Source: Macrolepiota albuminosa
Lineage: Eukaryota > Basidiomycota > Agaricomycetes > Agaricales > Agaricaceae
Direction of reading: 5' to 3'
Assembly: GCA_027475525.1 (NCBI GenBank)
Contig: JAMWFC010000020.1
Coordinates: 1 to 64,000, forward strand
DNA: 64,000 bases
In this document: positions 27,686 through 40,123 of the stretch, piece after piece
How positions within the stretch are numbered: the first letter of the stretch is position 1
How the letters are laid out: each line of letters opens with the position of its first letter
Program-made: the position numbers and the translations under genes
The notes under the pieces: model-generated
Databases searched by the model: none
Seen by the model: the letters and a program-made list of their open reading frames with translations, nothing else
What the model was told of the DNA's origin: nothing

Positions 27686-29727
27686 TCAAGATCTGGCTCT
27701 GTTATACCATCCGTCAAACGATTGCGTATGCATCCAAAGTATAGATAACTTGCCTTCAACGAGTGCCATCGCGAAACCATGTTCAATACCTTTGCAAGAC
27801 ATAAGATATCAATTCCAACAATACACTACATGGGAGACAAACTCACTCGCGGAGTGCCCCTCTACAGACAAGGAATTATAAAAAACGTCATCCATCGACT
27901 CCATAGCGTCATCGTCATTTGGAAGTAACTCCGTGTCCCAGTTCAAGAACAGACCAGTGTCTGTCACTTGAAGGCAAGAGACTGCTCCCAAGCAACACGA
28001 ATCACCAAGTGCTGGAACCCGGAATATTGAGACCTTCGGGATCGAATCGCCTCCGGCTGAAAGACTAGGCCAGTCCGGTTGGACAATGTAGATTCCCGTT
28101 TTCTGGAAACAAGGAAGTAAAATAAGAACGATAAATTATTGTGAACTCACTGAGGCCACAGATATTCGACCGTTTTCAAAGGCGAGATATCGTGATGAAA
28201 GGTATGGAGAGCCTAATTGAACTTGAAGGGAGATGTCAAAGGTCCGAACGTTAGGTTGTAATGCCCTTTCGAAATCATGGATAATAATGAGCTTGGAAGT
28301 CAACATAAGACAAGCTAGATGAGACCCGCAAGATGATATGTGGACTGCCAGTTACCAACGTTAAGTCTGATCTATCAATTACTTATCAGTGCAAGTAGAT
28401 GACTTACCAGCGATGAATTCGTCTGCTATTACTTCGCGCGACGCAGGCATCGGTACCCGCTGGCAAACGACTTCTTGCGAAATCAAACTCACGCTTGGCC
28501 AAGCACGAGCATCGTGGGTAGGTCTATTAGGCGAGAGTGACAAATTCCACGTCGAAATGGGATGTCTCGATGATGGGATGTCCAAGACCACTTTCCCAGT
28601 CGCACGAGAGAACACACGTAGGGAATCGACGCCACAGATAATTACATATTTCTCAGAGACCTCGATGTAGTTGATGTCCCCAAGCGGATTGAGTACCATC
28701 TCGACTTGACTCTCATCGTCGTTACTGTGCAACCCGTGCTGAATCTGTTCAATTGTCTGTATGAGAGTCCCCGTCCGCACGTCCCACAGGTATATGTTAT
28801 CCGAGGCTGCTGCCGCGAGAGTGGGATAGGAAAACCGAAACGCACGTGTGGTGAGAGGCGGACGCAGGATGGCCCAGGGTCGGAAGTGGCCTCGAACTGA
28901 TCGCGCTGCTTCTGCTCTATGCCTCTGTGTCGCTCTTCGAAAGACACGAAGCTGTCGCGCAGTCGGCATGGCACCTGGAATTACTGCTGCAGCCTCTTCA
29001 TCGTTCCAGTCTGGGATATGTCGCCAGACTTCTTTCCAGTCGGCATGGCACCTGGAATTACTGCTGCAGCCTCTTCATCGTTCCAGTCTGGGATATGTCG
29101 CCAGACTTCTTTCGACCCGTCAATGTAATCGAAGATAAGGAAACCTTCACCATATTCACAATGAGCGTAGGGACGAACATGACTCTGAATGTAGCCTTGA
29201 TTCAATCATGTTAAAGCGTGATTAGTCAAGACTCACATCGGGAAGCGACCACAACTCGCAGTCCTCTTGCAAATCCGTCACTAACAAGCCCCCAGCAATC
29301 GAAGTCGTCAAGATATATCCAGCTTTCTCATCAACTTTGATGCGATGCACGTTCTTCCTTGTACACCCATGCGTCGTAATTGGTGACGGTCCGGTTCCTG
29401 ACCAACTCCTCTCAATCCATCGGCGCTTCCGACCTGTGCGTGTCGCGTGAACCTCAGTATATGAATCAGATGATGCAACTGACATAGGTCTTTCCAATTT
29501 CTAACATTCCCAATCGATCTTTGAGAGTAGAGCTTCACTGCTTCCTCTATCCTTGTTTTGATCAGTGGTATGTACCCATGTAACAAAGCAGCTTGGTGGT
29601 AAATTGAATCTTCATGAACCTTGATGAATCTACTCCATTGTCGACACACAAGAGACAGGTCTCCCAACGCACTGAAAGGAAGATAGGAAATTACAGATAG
29701 TGCGAGCTCGGGGGGCAATGAGTTCAT
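27686..29727 (-). CDS. F-box protein with WD/beta-propeller-like C-terminus
   Basis: Starts at 29727 with M-N-S-L-P-P-E-L-A-L-S-V-I-S-Y-L and L-S-L-V-C-R-Q-W, a clear F-box of about 45 residues that would bind Skp1 in an SCF ubiquitin ligase. After short introns, propeller-like strands follow (I-K-V-D-E-K-A-G-Y-I-L-T-T-S; N-I-Y-L-W-D-V-R-T-G-T-L), which would recruit substrates. The last exon ends near 27686. The coding frame is broken by the 77-bp tandem duplication at 28960-29113; deleting one copy joins I-P-G-A-M-P-T to A-R-Q-L-R-V-F in frame. The gene is therefore probably intact in the organism. The target substrate is unknown. Confidence 0.65.
28960..29113. repeat. Exact 77-bp tandem duplication in the F-box gene
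   Basis: 28960-29036 and 29037-29113 are identical over all 77 bases, with mismatches immediately outside. The unit is not a multiple of three and shifts the frame of the gene. Confidence 0.97.
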
Positions 29728-30920
29728 CGTTGGGTTTGCACCTGAGCAAGTTGTCAAATATCGTTTGACTTTCGGGGCTTTGTCAGATCTATCAGATTAG
29801 ATACTATGGAACCCTTCTTGCTCTAATTATGATGTTCATCTGAAGAAGCATGGACATGTATGACACGCGGTAAGTACACGCCAGTAGAATATCCCATTTT
29901 TTCATCCTTAGAGTCGGGAATAACCCATCCATTCTGCAGGGTCATTACGTAGTGTGAGCTCAAACTGCGCGTGACTGTAGCGACAACGACCAGATTCCGC
30001 CCTTCTCGGATCTGGTCTTGATTATCTATTACACCCGGGTACCTTTCTGCAGACCACTCGTTGATTGGCTACCAGTATATGACCTAGTACTATTGTATCT
30101 GGTTTCCAGTTCTTCTCAAAAGTCGTTCTTTCTAAGTTTATCCCAATTGCAGAGCTCAACCCCGTTCTCTCCTCGTGTGATCGCACTGTGACCTCACGCT
30201 ACGGTTACATTGACACGACACAAAACTGCCACGATGATCATATTTTCTTTTAGATCTTCATATCCTCCCTTCCAATCTACCTAGCTATCGGCGGAAATAT
30301 GCATGTTTGGCACTCATACTACTCTCTGTGATATCTCAGAACAAATGGCACATCGCTATGAAGTGGCACTCGCACGGTGAATGTTGGCCGTCCAACTTTT
30401 CATCTCTACTGCGGAATATCCCATAATCAACGCTATGTAACTTAGGACGGAAACTTCCATCTAGAATTCCTATCTATAATGGCAGTTCTGGTCCACGTGC
30501 ATGTGCCAAAAACAATATGAAACTACTTTGGACTTTTCGGCCCACCCAAAAATTAATATGTAGAAAGGAGATTCTTTTCCTCCTACTGCTCAGCGACAAT
30601 GCGTGATAGTAATAGGCGTCACGGAAATGATCCCTACTCTCGGACTGTTGAGAAATAATGGACCTTAATTTTGGACGGTTCTTCACGAGCTTTCGTGCAA
30701 GTTTTTACTTTCTGACAACTGTTGACAAACCGTGTCGTAAAATACGCCCCCAAAGAATAACCTTCGGTATTTTGTCTGCTAAACGGAGTCTGGTTGTTAT
30801 GGAGTTGTTCGTACCCCGGACCCTTTGTTACAGAATTCGCGGTAATTTCAGACCGTTTCTTCCAGGGCTTCGGTCGCCGTTGATTAAAATTGAGAAGAAC
30901 GTTTCGTCTCCGCTCGAGGG
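29728..30920. other. Intergenic between F-box gene and lectin gene
   Basis: No gene recognised. It should hold the 5' regulatory regions of both divergently arranged genes. ORFs 30658-30927 (+) and 30957-30634 (-) are mutually overlapping and look incidental. Confidence 0.4.
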
Positions 30921-30928
30921 TATATAAG
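30921..30928 (+). promoter_or_regulatory. TATA box of the lectin gene
   Basis: TATATAAG lies 54 bases upstream of the lectin ATG, a normal spacing for a strongly expressed fungal gene with a short leader. Confidence 0.55.
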
Positions 30929-30981
30929 GGCTTCAAATTCTGCTTCAAATGCACCATCGCAGCTTCTATTGCCTGACGAAG

Positions 30982-31617
30982 ATGTTCAAATATTCCGCTC
31001 TTCTCTTCCTCGTCTCTGCTCCCGCTCTCCTTGCTTCTGCAGACTGTACACCTGAAAGCAGTTCACATGTCATTCACCCCAACGGTGACACGACGAAATG
31101 CCTTGACGTTCGCGGAGCAACCTTTGCCAATGGCACGCCTGTCCAAATGTGAGGATTGTACTACATCGTGATCACCTCGTATTCATGTTTTTCACGCTAG
31201 CTTTGACTGCAACGGAAGCGACGCTCAGCAGTGGAATATTACGCCTGGTAATACTACCGTCAAAGTCCACATAAACAATTTCTGTCTCGATGCGGGGTCC
31301 AGTAAGTTCACGAAAAATGATTTGGCTTTATACACTGATTAAATATGCCGCAGCTCCTGCCAATGGCGTCGGAATGAAAATCTGGGAGTGCTTCGAGGGT
31401 CTTCCTGCTCAAACTTGGTTTTACACTGATGATCAGAGGATCGCTCTTCTTGGTCAAGGTGTGTTGCACTGAGCGTCTGTCCACTTTTCATCGCGTTGAT
31501 GATAACGATTCAGGACTTTGCCTTGACCTTCCAAATGGTGTTCATGTTGACAGCAATCAGGTCCAAACTTGGGCTTGTACCGACAATAATTTTAACCAGG
31601 TCTGGACCCTGGATTGA
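30982..31617 (+). CDS. Secreted ricin B-type (beta-trefoil) lectin
   Basis: Four exons, 30982-31148, 31201-31301, 31354-31458 and 31514-31617, give 158 aa in one frame. The first about 20 residues are a signal peptide (K-Y-S-A-L-L-F-L-V-S-A-P-A-L-L-A-S-A). The mature part is a single carbohydrate-binding beta-trefoil with three Q-x-W repeats (Q-Q-W, Q-T-W, Q-V-W), each preceded by C-L-D or F-D-C strands. Such CBM13/ricin-B modules bind galactose-type sugars; alone, without an enzyme or toxin chain, it is best called a lectin. It is probably secreted or cell-wall bound. Start chosen at the ATG opening the signal peptide; an upstream ATG at 30949 is in frame but would only extend it. Confidence 0.85.
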
Positions 31618-32339
31618 TGAGATGCTTCTCCAAACGTACCTCATCATAAACCTTGTCCGATAGTTGAAACTGTTGTATTGTCTGTTACAGGATTATTTTG
31701 AATTATATAAATTAACGCAATTGAATAAAGTATGTCAGACAGGTTCGAGATGAATCTCAAACCAGCCCACTTTATTAATCCAAACGAGTTCTTCGCAAGA
31801 GTTAGATTCTGAATTGTAAGTAATATTGGCGTTTCTGATAGAAATTATCGAATTAGGTTGACCGGTCCGCGTCATCTGCTCCTATTGAATATTAAATCCG
31901 TAAAGTCAAGTCAAAGTTGTGACATCAGCGTAGATGATGATGAGAGCAGGGGATATTGGGCGGCCACCCACAGACTCGGACTGAGGTGAGTAACTCACTT
32001 TATACATTACACATTATTAACTGCACCATAGATGTACAATGCTTATATCATCTGTCTAGGTCTACTGTGGTCTATACACGAGTCTGGACTTCTAACAAGG
32101 TAATCGATGATATTCAATGCAGTAAGCGGTCAGTACTTATGAAGCAGTTAATGATGAATTGACTGAAACATACGCCTTGTTACGAGAAAAACGGACCGAT
32201 GTGACGATGATACGTACACTTGCTGCTTCTTTTTCCACATCCCAAATCAAGTCTCTAGCCGGCTTCTGACTGTCATCATCGTAATCAAGCCGGAATCTCT
32301 TAGATTTATGTATCAGGATCGACTCGATCTACACAAGAG
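31618..32339. other. Intergenic, possible 3' exon of the downstream kinase
   Basis: If the minus-strand kinase has an extra intron (donor GTCTAT, branch CTAAC, acceptor GTAG near 32330), its last exon would cover about 32160-32330 here. Otherwise nothing is recognised. Confidence 0.3.
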
Positions 32340-34257
32340 TTAGGGTATACACGCTAAACTGCTATAGACGTCAAACATGGGGGGACGTTCATCCGATATT
32401 TGTTTCCAGCATTGTTCGATGAGCAACCATACGGGATCTGGCATATTAGACGGTCGTTCCGGACGTTTACCAGCGATAGTCTTCAGACAGGCTGCCCACT
32501 CTGTTTCGGAGGGATGAGGAGATTCTCCAGTATAAACCTATTTTAAATGAAATGGGTCGAGTTGACGAGACCGATCAGACTTAGAGACAAAAATTTCAAA
32601 CCTCTATCGAAAGCATCGCAAAGGAGAAGACATCTCCTGAGAAAGTGGCTTTCCCACTTTTAAGATTAAACGCTTCAGGTATCAGAAGTTCTGGTGCCAT
32701 CCACCGAGAAGTTCCTCCACAGGAGATATTGGACAGTCTTGAGAACAGCGTTGGGGATAAATGCTCTGACAGGCCACCTTGCTGAAGTGCTTCCTTGCAA
32801 TGCTGTATAGTAACCGGTCGCCACCTTGCAACGTCTGTTGTAGTCTGTATTGGCTCGGTGTTTTCTCGAAGAACAGAGACACCAAAATCAGATACAAGGG
32901 CCTTTCCATCGTTGCTGACGAGGACATTTCCCTGATAACGAACATAATTAATAAGATCATCGGATGGGGGCTACAATCACGGAAACGATACGGACTCCTT
33001 TCAGGTCTCCGTGAGCAATACCATATTCATGCATGAAATGGAGACCATCAACAACTTGTTCAAGCTATATTAAATTGAATCATTATTGAATTCGAGAAAA
33101 AGGGATCGGCCTATGCATACCAACTCTTTCCTCGACACTTCCGGACCTGTGTAACTTGCTGTATAGCTGACTATATTACCATTTCTCATCCAAGGAAGAA
33201 CAATACAGATGCGTGAGGGCTCCAAAACGACACCAACGAACGCGATGATATTAGGATGATACAAAATTTTCGTGATATAAGCCTCTTTCAAAAGACGCTG
33301 TCGAGGTGTAAGGAGCGTACGTCAAGCAGCTATTCCAGTGAAACTCGAAGGGCATACCTTTTTGGTCTGAGATATTGTTTTCTCGTATAATCTGAACTCC
33401 TTAATCGCGACTTCCTCTTTCTCGTGATAACCGTAAAACACTCGTGCAGAGGCTCCCCTTTCAATGGGATCGTCATCAAGCTTTTCCGGGTAAGGGATGA
33501 CCAAATGACTTGGAAACAACGAGGTTTTTTGGCATAGTTTGATCAAAAAGTTATAGTAATTGAGAACGTGAGACTTGTCTTCAGTACATCGTACAACCTG
33601 AGTGACCTTAAGGTGTTGTTATAGCAATGGTATAATAATATGAAAATACCTCAACAAGCCGGTCCATGGAATCCACGAGTATCTGTTGCAGTTGCGAGTC
33701 CACCGACGTGAGTTGTATGATAGGACGTGCTTGCTTCTTGATAAATTTGAAGACATCTTGGCACCATTGTACCAGCCTAATAGGTGTAAATTCCTTCGTT
33801 CTACAAAGTCAAGCGTAAATCCCACGCTGAGTTGTCCATACTATATTGTTCTCTTCTTGACGATAAAAGACCCAGTATACGTTGTCGGACTGCTTCATGA
33901 TGTTGTAACCAGAATAAATCTATCCACCCCTCATGTGTAAAGAAACGATAGGCCTCTCGACATTTCGCCAACCGAGATCTGATAAGCCTTGTCCATAAGT
34001 GAGAACGAAATAGACAAATGACCCACTTATCGAAGTCAGATAGTTGGCTAGATTCGAAGTGCGGAGGGAATGAGGAAAAGCTGTCAATGAAACGGATCAT
34101 GAATTCCTACAACGACTATTATCACTACCGTGATGAAAGACAATCAAAAACATGATCATACCTTCCCGTAAGGCATCTTGCGGTCAACGACACGTTTAAT
34201 CCCACTGAGGCATCGCTCCAAATCAGACGGACGCTCCATGTCGTTCGGGAAAACCAT
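32340..34257 (-). CDS. Protein kinase, tyrosine-kinase-like type
   Basis: Starts at 34257 (M-V-F-P-N-D-M-E-R-P), with an N-terminal helical region spread over several exons. The catalytic domain begins in the exon at about 33546-33360: G-A-S-A-R-V-F as glycine loop and V-A-I-K-E-F for the ATP-binding Lys. Then follow H-P-N-I-I-A-F, H-G-D-L-K-G (catalytic Asp), V-S-D-F-G-V (metal-binding), M-A-P-E-L, and S-F-A-M near helix F. It ends with a C-W-x-x-x-x-x-x-R-P-P-M motif. The domain is a member of the kinase group expanded in Agaricomycetes. Substrates are unknown. The 3' end is uncertain: a TAA at 32340, or one more intron and exon to about 32160. Confidence 0.7.
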
Positions 34258-34885
34258 GAGCAAGTCAATACAGAAGAGCACGAGCTACTTAGCACAGGCT
34301 TTATGACAGCCCCCTATCACCATGAGGAAGGTCAGGAGGACAGATTTCGGGTCGACCCATAATAGAGTTTCAAGCCATGAGATAGATCAATCATCAAAAG
34401 CACGTACAATATGCACAATATGGGATTTTACAGTTAGGTCATGAGACAAAGATGTGATCCTTTGAAAGACAGAAAGTATTCGAGTACGGATTCGATATGC
34501 CATCGCTCTCGACAAACTGGTCATGGTCGAAAACACCCGTTGACGGAGACACTGCAGAGGAAGATGATACCGAGCCTCTCTGCGAAGGTCAGTCCATAAT
34601 TGACGATCGTCGAGGTCTGACATATATAACAATACTCGGACAGATCAAAGCAAAAGGATTTTTGCTTCCAAAAACCAGAAGACATTAGTTTGAGATTACA
34701 CAGCATGAACCTCAGGGGTGACGCAGAATACCTTGACAGGTCAAGACTACCACCCATTTGACTGGACCATGATGACCATTATTGGAAATGAGATTGTCCA
34801 TGTCGTGGGAAGTCGATTCTTAGGATAGGTTCCCAGGTTAATAATATACATGACATATGAAGACAAAGAAAGACCATCCTGTAAA
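34258..34885. other. Intergenic between kinase and CIR_N gene
   Basis: A minus ORF at 34632-34387 (81 codons, Arg-rich, helical) could be an extra upstream kinase exon, but I could not place splice sites that join it. Otherwise nothing. Confidence 0.3.
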
Positions 34886-35904
34886 CTACCAAAACCGTCG
34901 CCGGTCAGTTCGGCTCCGACTGCGGTCATTGTCGTGCGAATCCCATCGCCGCTCTCTAAAGCGATGAGCCTCCTCGACTTCTCTGCGATTGAAGACATCG
35001 TCGTAGCCTTGGTCAACGCCCCCGTGTACTGTACTAGGAGTAATGCTGCCTTCTATTTCCCGCTTCTTGCGCCGTATGAGCTGCAAAGCACGCTCGCGTT
35101 CGCTGGACTCGCGCGTGAGGCGAGCATGAACATCCGGAGGAGCCTGGGAAGCTTGAGAAGGAAGGCGAGGACGCCGAAATGAACTCGAGGAGGAAGAAGA
35201 TACCGAAGAACGTGAAGCAAGTTCTTTTGTTATTGAAGTGAGAGGATCATGTACGGACTTGCGTGCCGTGTCTCGTTTCCTAGATGATGAATCAGGATGA
35301 ACTAGTCAGAATACCGCAAACTAAATTTGCAGAAACAGACAAAGTACCTTCGCTCATCGGCCAAATCTTCATCTTGATCTTTCCTTCGTTCTGAATACCA
35401 GGGCTTGAGGTCCTTCGCGGAGGGTGCCAATGGAACTCCCTTATCCGTTTCTACCGGCTCTGCTTTCTTCGTTGTATGTATTGAAGCAACTATAGAGTCC
35501 TATAAAGGAAGTCAGGCAACATATAAGCCAGATAGAGGAACAAGTACATGTTCCAAATCCTCAAAGAAATTGATATGGCCGCCCGTTGTTGGTAGGGCCG
35601 CTTCTTGTGTCGAACTTCCCTCTGCAATTATTTTGTCGAGGTCTTCATCTTTCCGTTTCTTCTTACTAACCTTCTCTGTGAGGCCAGCACGTTCTCTTAG
35701 TCGATCTATACGTGCTTCAGCATCCTAAGTCGGCCATCAGGATATTTGTTTGAGATTCTGTAGTTTGCTTACTGCAAGCATCATTCTACCCTCTTCTTTG
35801 GCCTCCTTTTGTCGTGCTTCCTCTTCATCTCGACGTACTCTTTCTATGTTATCTCTCCTGTAGGGATGATAGGACTTGTGATGTGCGATGTTGAGCTTCC
35901 CCAT
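34886..35904 (-). CDS. CIR_N-domain protein, LENG1-like, likely splicing-associated
   Basis: Starts at 35904 with M-G-K-L-N-I-A-H-H-K-S-Y-H-P-Y followed by R-D-N-I-E-R-V-R-R-D-E-E-E-A, the N-terminal pattern of CIR_N proteins (CBF1-interacting corepressor family, including LENG1 and spliceosome-linked relatives). Then comes a long charged coiled-coil, a segment H-I-N-F-F-E-D-L-E conserved in LENG1-like proteins, and an Arg/Ser-rich tail (R-S-R-S-R-T-D) ending in a TAG at 34886. Three to four introns of about 45-60 nt, for example the donor GTAAGC near 35768. A nuclear role is inferred from the family. It shares a 192-bp divergent promoter with the XPF gene. Confidence 0.7.
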
Positions 35905-36096
35905 TGTGGTGGTAAAGATAAATCTAACTGAGGTAACTTGTTTGGTCCTCGATCATTCTTCGACCATCACCCCTTCCAATGTCTATTTGAGACTCTACAG
36001 TCTTTCTAAAGGCTTCAATATCCATTTTGGATCTATCGCGTTCATACGCGCGCATGCGTAATTTATTCACATTGACCGTTAAAACTGAAGCAAAAC
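35905..36096. promoter_or_regulatory. Divergent promoter between CIR_N and XPF genes
   Basis: Only 192 bp separate the two start codons, so both genes must be driven from this stretch or from within each other. No TATA box is obvious, as is usual for housekeeping genes. Confidence 0.45.
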
Positions 36097-39000
36097 ATGT
36101 CAACCCTTCTTCCCTTTCATAAGGCTATTCTCGAGAACATACACGACCCAGCTACTAATGATCTCCTTATACTAGCGCGTGGTCTCGGACTACGTAGGAT
36201 AATATGCACTCTCATGAAAATCTATGACTCACCACAGACTCTCGTTCTGTTGGTGAATGCTACGCCCGAAGAAGAGTCTGGAATCGGTGAAGAACTTGGT
36301 CTTATGGGATGCAGACGACCAGGGCTTCGCGTAGTGGGATACGAAACTGGCAGCAAAGACAGGTGCAGTACTTTTGTGCAAATTAGAGGCCGCCAATGAC
36401 GATGTTCAAGGCAAGACTTGTACAAGAAAGGAGGCCTAATCTCAGTGACATCTCGGATCCTTGTCGTGGACATGCTGCAATCTGATATCCCAACGCATCT
36501 CATTTCTGGCATTATCGTATTGCACGCGGAAAAGTACAACGTTCTCCTCTTTCTTTCCAGTATTGTCATTGATCAAGTTACAGAGTTACAGCGCTGGCTT
36601 TGGAAGCCTTCATAGTCAGGCTTTATCGAGAAAAGAACAAGAATGGATTTTTGAAGGCATTTACGGATGAACCAGAACACATTACCAGTGGCCTGTCGCC
36701 TCTGAAGAACATCATGAAGGAACTGCAACTCCGGACAGTTCATATCTATCCAAGGTATTGGTTTGCTTAGCCTTCTCCCTTCAGGCTCTGAATACCGTGC
36801 CAAGATTTCAAGAGGCTGTTAAAAGGTCTCTCGAGCGACGAAGGGCTGATGTAGTAGAGTTAATGCAACCTCTGACCGATGCTATGTCAGATATTCACCA
36901 TGCGATCATCCAATGTATGTCAACGACTCTGTCCGAGCTGAAACGTGCCAATACAACGGTTCGTACTGTGATTGCGACTACCATGTTTTAAAGCTTAGTG
37001 AACGTATCAGCTCGACCTTGATGACTTCAACGTTGACAACGCGTACTTCCGCTCTTTCGACATGGTGGTACGTCGCCAATTAGATCCCGTCTGGCACAAA
37101 GTTGGGCCCCGGACGAAACAGCTTGTCAATGATCTCGGGACGCTTAGACGACTCCTTTAGTCCGTTATATAGTTTCTCAGTCTGAGTTGGCTCGACTGAT
37201 GGAATGTACAGTTATCTCCTGACTTACGATCCACTCCATTTTCACGCCTATCTTGAGACGATAATTGCTTCAAATACAGTAACGTCCTCGGGAAACGTGA
37301 GGCAACACCAATCTCCCTGGCTTCTTACGGACGCTGCGCACGTCATCTTCCAAGTTGCCAAACGAAGATGTTATACAGTCACCGCCGCGTCCAGTGTCCA
37401 ATTGCCACAGGAGGTCGATGCCGCTGATGATGATGACGCTTGGGCTGCTCTCGACGAGATTGAGGGCGTGGACCCTGCGAATCAGAATTCGAGATTAAAG
37501 AATAATCGACCATCATGGATTCCTCGAGGGATGGAACCGACCCTTGAGGAGTTACCAAAGTGGAACCTACTTGCCGAGGTATTACAAGAGGCGGAGGAGG
37601 AACTTTTACGACAGGAGTTATCGCCTAAATCTATTACAACCGGTATTTTGATCTAAAGCCACTAAGTCATCCGGCTCATTCTCCATCTTCAGCGAATATT
37701 GGCACTAACACAGTTCTTGTGATGACATCTTCCACGCGTATTGGAAGTGTTCTGACCGATTTCCTATCGACCATTGATCATGACGCCCCAGCCGGCTCCA
37801 AAGGGAGAAGGATGATGTTGCGGAAGCTAAGGCTTTATCTTTGGTGGAAAACGAAGCTCGCGAAAGAAAAACGCGATTGGAAGTCCCAGGTTGCCTTTCC
37901 GAATGTATCAACGCGCAATGATGATGAGATTCAGAAGTTTTCCAATGGAGGAGACCACATTAGTGAGGCGTTGAAAAAGAAAGACCAGGAAAAGGCAAAA
38001 CGTGCAGCGAGTCGGAGGCGAATCAGAGGCGGGGCTCCTACAGCGACGCAGACCGGCAGAGATACTGGTCCTTCTAAGAGCGGGCCGCAAGACTCGGCTT
38101 TGGGTGAAATACAAACTGAAGCTGAGAGTTTTGCACAGTTGTGAGTAGTCCTTCTTAAGAAGCAGCTCTGTTTTATCGTTTTCCAGCTGGGAATCTCAGA
38201 GAGAGCAAGCCCCTGTAGAGCCAGAGCTGGGAGGGGATGTAGATCTCCTCGACCTTGAATCGGGAGCGTTTGCCAACGATTTTGATACTCACTATGGACT
38301 CATTGCTCATGAGCAGACAGTTTTGATTCGGGCATACTCTGACGATACTGACGATCGAATGCTGGCAGAGATCCAGCCGAAATTCATTGTGATGTTTGAA
38401 CCCAATATGGAGTTCATTCGACGGATCGAAGTATGAGTTATCTTTGTTCTTCCCTAGCCTTGAGCTGATGAACAGATATGTAGCTGTACAAGAGCTCTCA
38501 TCCTGGGCTAGCAGTGCGAGTTTACCATATGGTATACAGTAATTCTTGCGAAGAGCACAAATACCTCGCTGGGATTCGAAGGGAGAAAGACGCCTTTGAA
38601 AGGCTAATCAAAGAACGCGGTGTCAGTGTAGCTTTCCGACTTGGAAGTCTATTCATTGATGTCAACTTTCTCAGTCGATGTTGCTTCCACTATTTGAGGA
38701 GCGAAATGATAGCACAAGTGACGCGATGATAAAGACTATCAGTACACGGATCGCCGGTGGACGACGAGAACTAAATACACAGCCTTCACAGGTAGGTGTC
38801 TTGCGGTGTTCTCTTCTTGAGGATAATCATGTCCGACAGGTGATCGTAGACATGAGAGAATTCCGGTCTACTCTTCCATCCTTGCTACATGCATCGAACC
38901 TGATAGTTATACCGGCAACTCTCACAGTCGGCGACTATATTTTAACGCCTGAGATCTGCGTTGAGCGAAAAAGCTTATCGGACTTGATCTCAAGCTTTAA

Positions 39001-39758
39001 CAGCGGACGGCTGTGCGTTGTTGTTGCTTTTTCTTTCACCTTCCGGCATTAATACGATAGCACAGCTATACCCAATGCGAATTAATGTCAGTCCATTACA
39101 AATCTCCAATGCTCTTAATCGAGTTCGAGGAAGACAAGGCTTTTACTCTTGATGTAAGCGAAGTAGGAACCATCCCTTTACATGAATGATAGACTTCAGA
39201 TATAGGTGGTTTCGGATATCAAGTCGTATGTGAAGCCTACTGGAAAATACCCGCTCAAGAAGAAACAAGGCGCTGCTGCGGACCTCGATCACGCGGCTAT
39301 GCTGCAGTCCAAAATATGCCTTTTGATGCTATCATTTCCTCGGGTCCGTATCATCTGGTCGTCGTCCCCGTACGCAACGGCAGATATTTTCAAGGACCTC
39401 AAAATGAACAATTCAGAACCTGATCCGTCTCAAGCCATTACAGTTGGCGCTGATGATGATGCAGATGCTGGTGCGGGAGTCAATGCAGCAGCTGAAGAGT
39501 TACTTCGATGGCCATTACAGTTGGCGCTGATGATGATGCAGATGCTGGTGCGGGAGTCAATGCAGCAGCTGAAGAGTTACTTCGATGCTTCCGGGTATAA
39601 CTGCAAAAAACCTTAAGCATGTGATGAACAAAATAAGCACAGTCCGCGAACTATGTGATATGAGTCTTATCGAGGTTCAAGAACTGCTTGGTGTAGAACC
39701 AGGGAAAGCGTGCTGGGAATTCATGCATACTGGAGATTATAAAAAAACTGTCATATAA
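36097..39758 (+). CDS. RAD1: DNA repair endonuclease XPF/Rad1 (ERCC4 family)
   Basis: XPF with its partner ERCC1/Rad10 cuts the 5' side of bubbles in nucleotide excision and crosslink repair. The N-terminus (L-L-P-F-H-K-A-I-L, A-R-G-L-G-L-R-R-I, L-V-N-A-T-P-E-E-E) and the helicase-like region over several exons (G-G-L-I-S-V-T-S-R-I-L; P-D-V/A-x helical segments; L-K-N-I-M-K-E-L) match Rad1/XPF closely. The nuclease motif G-D-Y-I-L-T-P-E-I-C-V-E-R-K-S is at about 38930-38990. The C-terminal tandem helix-hairpin-helix (L-P-G-I-T-A-K-N; V-x-E-L-L-G) ends at TAA 39756. About ten short introns. A 77-bp duplication (39434-39587) breaks the stretch between nuclease and hairpin domains, and after collapsing it one base still appears missing just before L-P-G-I, so the frame is not fully repaired. 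Confidence 0.85.
39434..39587. repeat. Exact 77-bp tandem duplication in the XPF gene
   Basis: 39434-39510 and 39511-39587 are identical over 77 bases with mismatches on both outer sides. It falls in an acidic Ala/Asp-rich linker before the helix-hairpin-helix region. Confidence 0.97.
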
Positions 39759-40123
39759 TATAACCTCGGTCTCACTGCACGTCATGAAACCAAGCGCCGA
39801 GCTTGAATTGTACAATCGCATCCACTCACAGTCAATCACTTGAAGAGTTCCCCGAAAGAAAGAGGCTACTATGGATCTGTCGTCGAGGAAACATGATTCA
39901 GCCTTTACTACCCGTCAAGATCGCTCTTCGAAGGAAGCCGAGTTCCTTATACTTCTAGCCGTGAAGATCCTTCGAAGTTCAAGTTGAAGCATGGCATATT
40001 ATTTCTTTGACATAAAAATTACATGGATTCATAGATGGTGTACCAGAAACTGGAAATGAGATGGTACAATAAGTTATAACGGTAGGAGAGCTGGAAAGAA
40101 AGGCGAGAAAAACGTCAGGCTAA
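39759..40123. other. Convergent 3' intergenic region
   Basis: Lies between the 3' ends of XPF and the F-box/LRR gene, which point at each other. AT-rich, no gene recognised. Confidence 0.5.

Noticed and set aside
28377..29757. F-box gene broken into two genes by a natural duplication
   Set aside because: The duplication is exactly 77 bp like four others, and removing it restores one frame, so an assembly cause is more likely.
30982..31617. Ricin-like toxin
   Set aside because: Only the sugar-binding beta-trefoil is present; there is no catalytic A chain, so it is a lectin.
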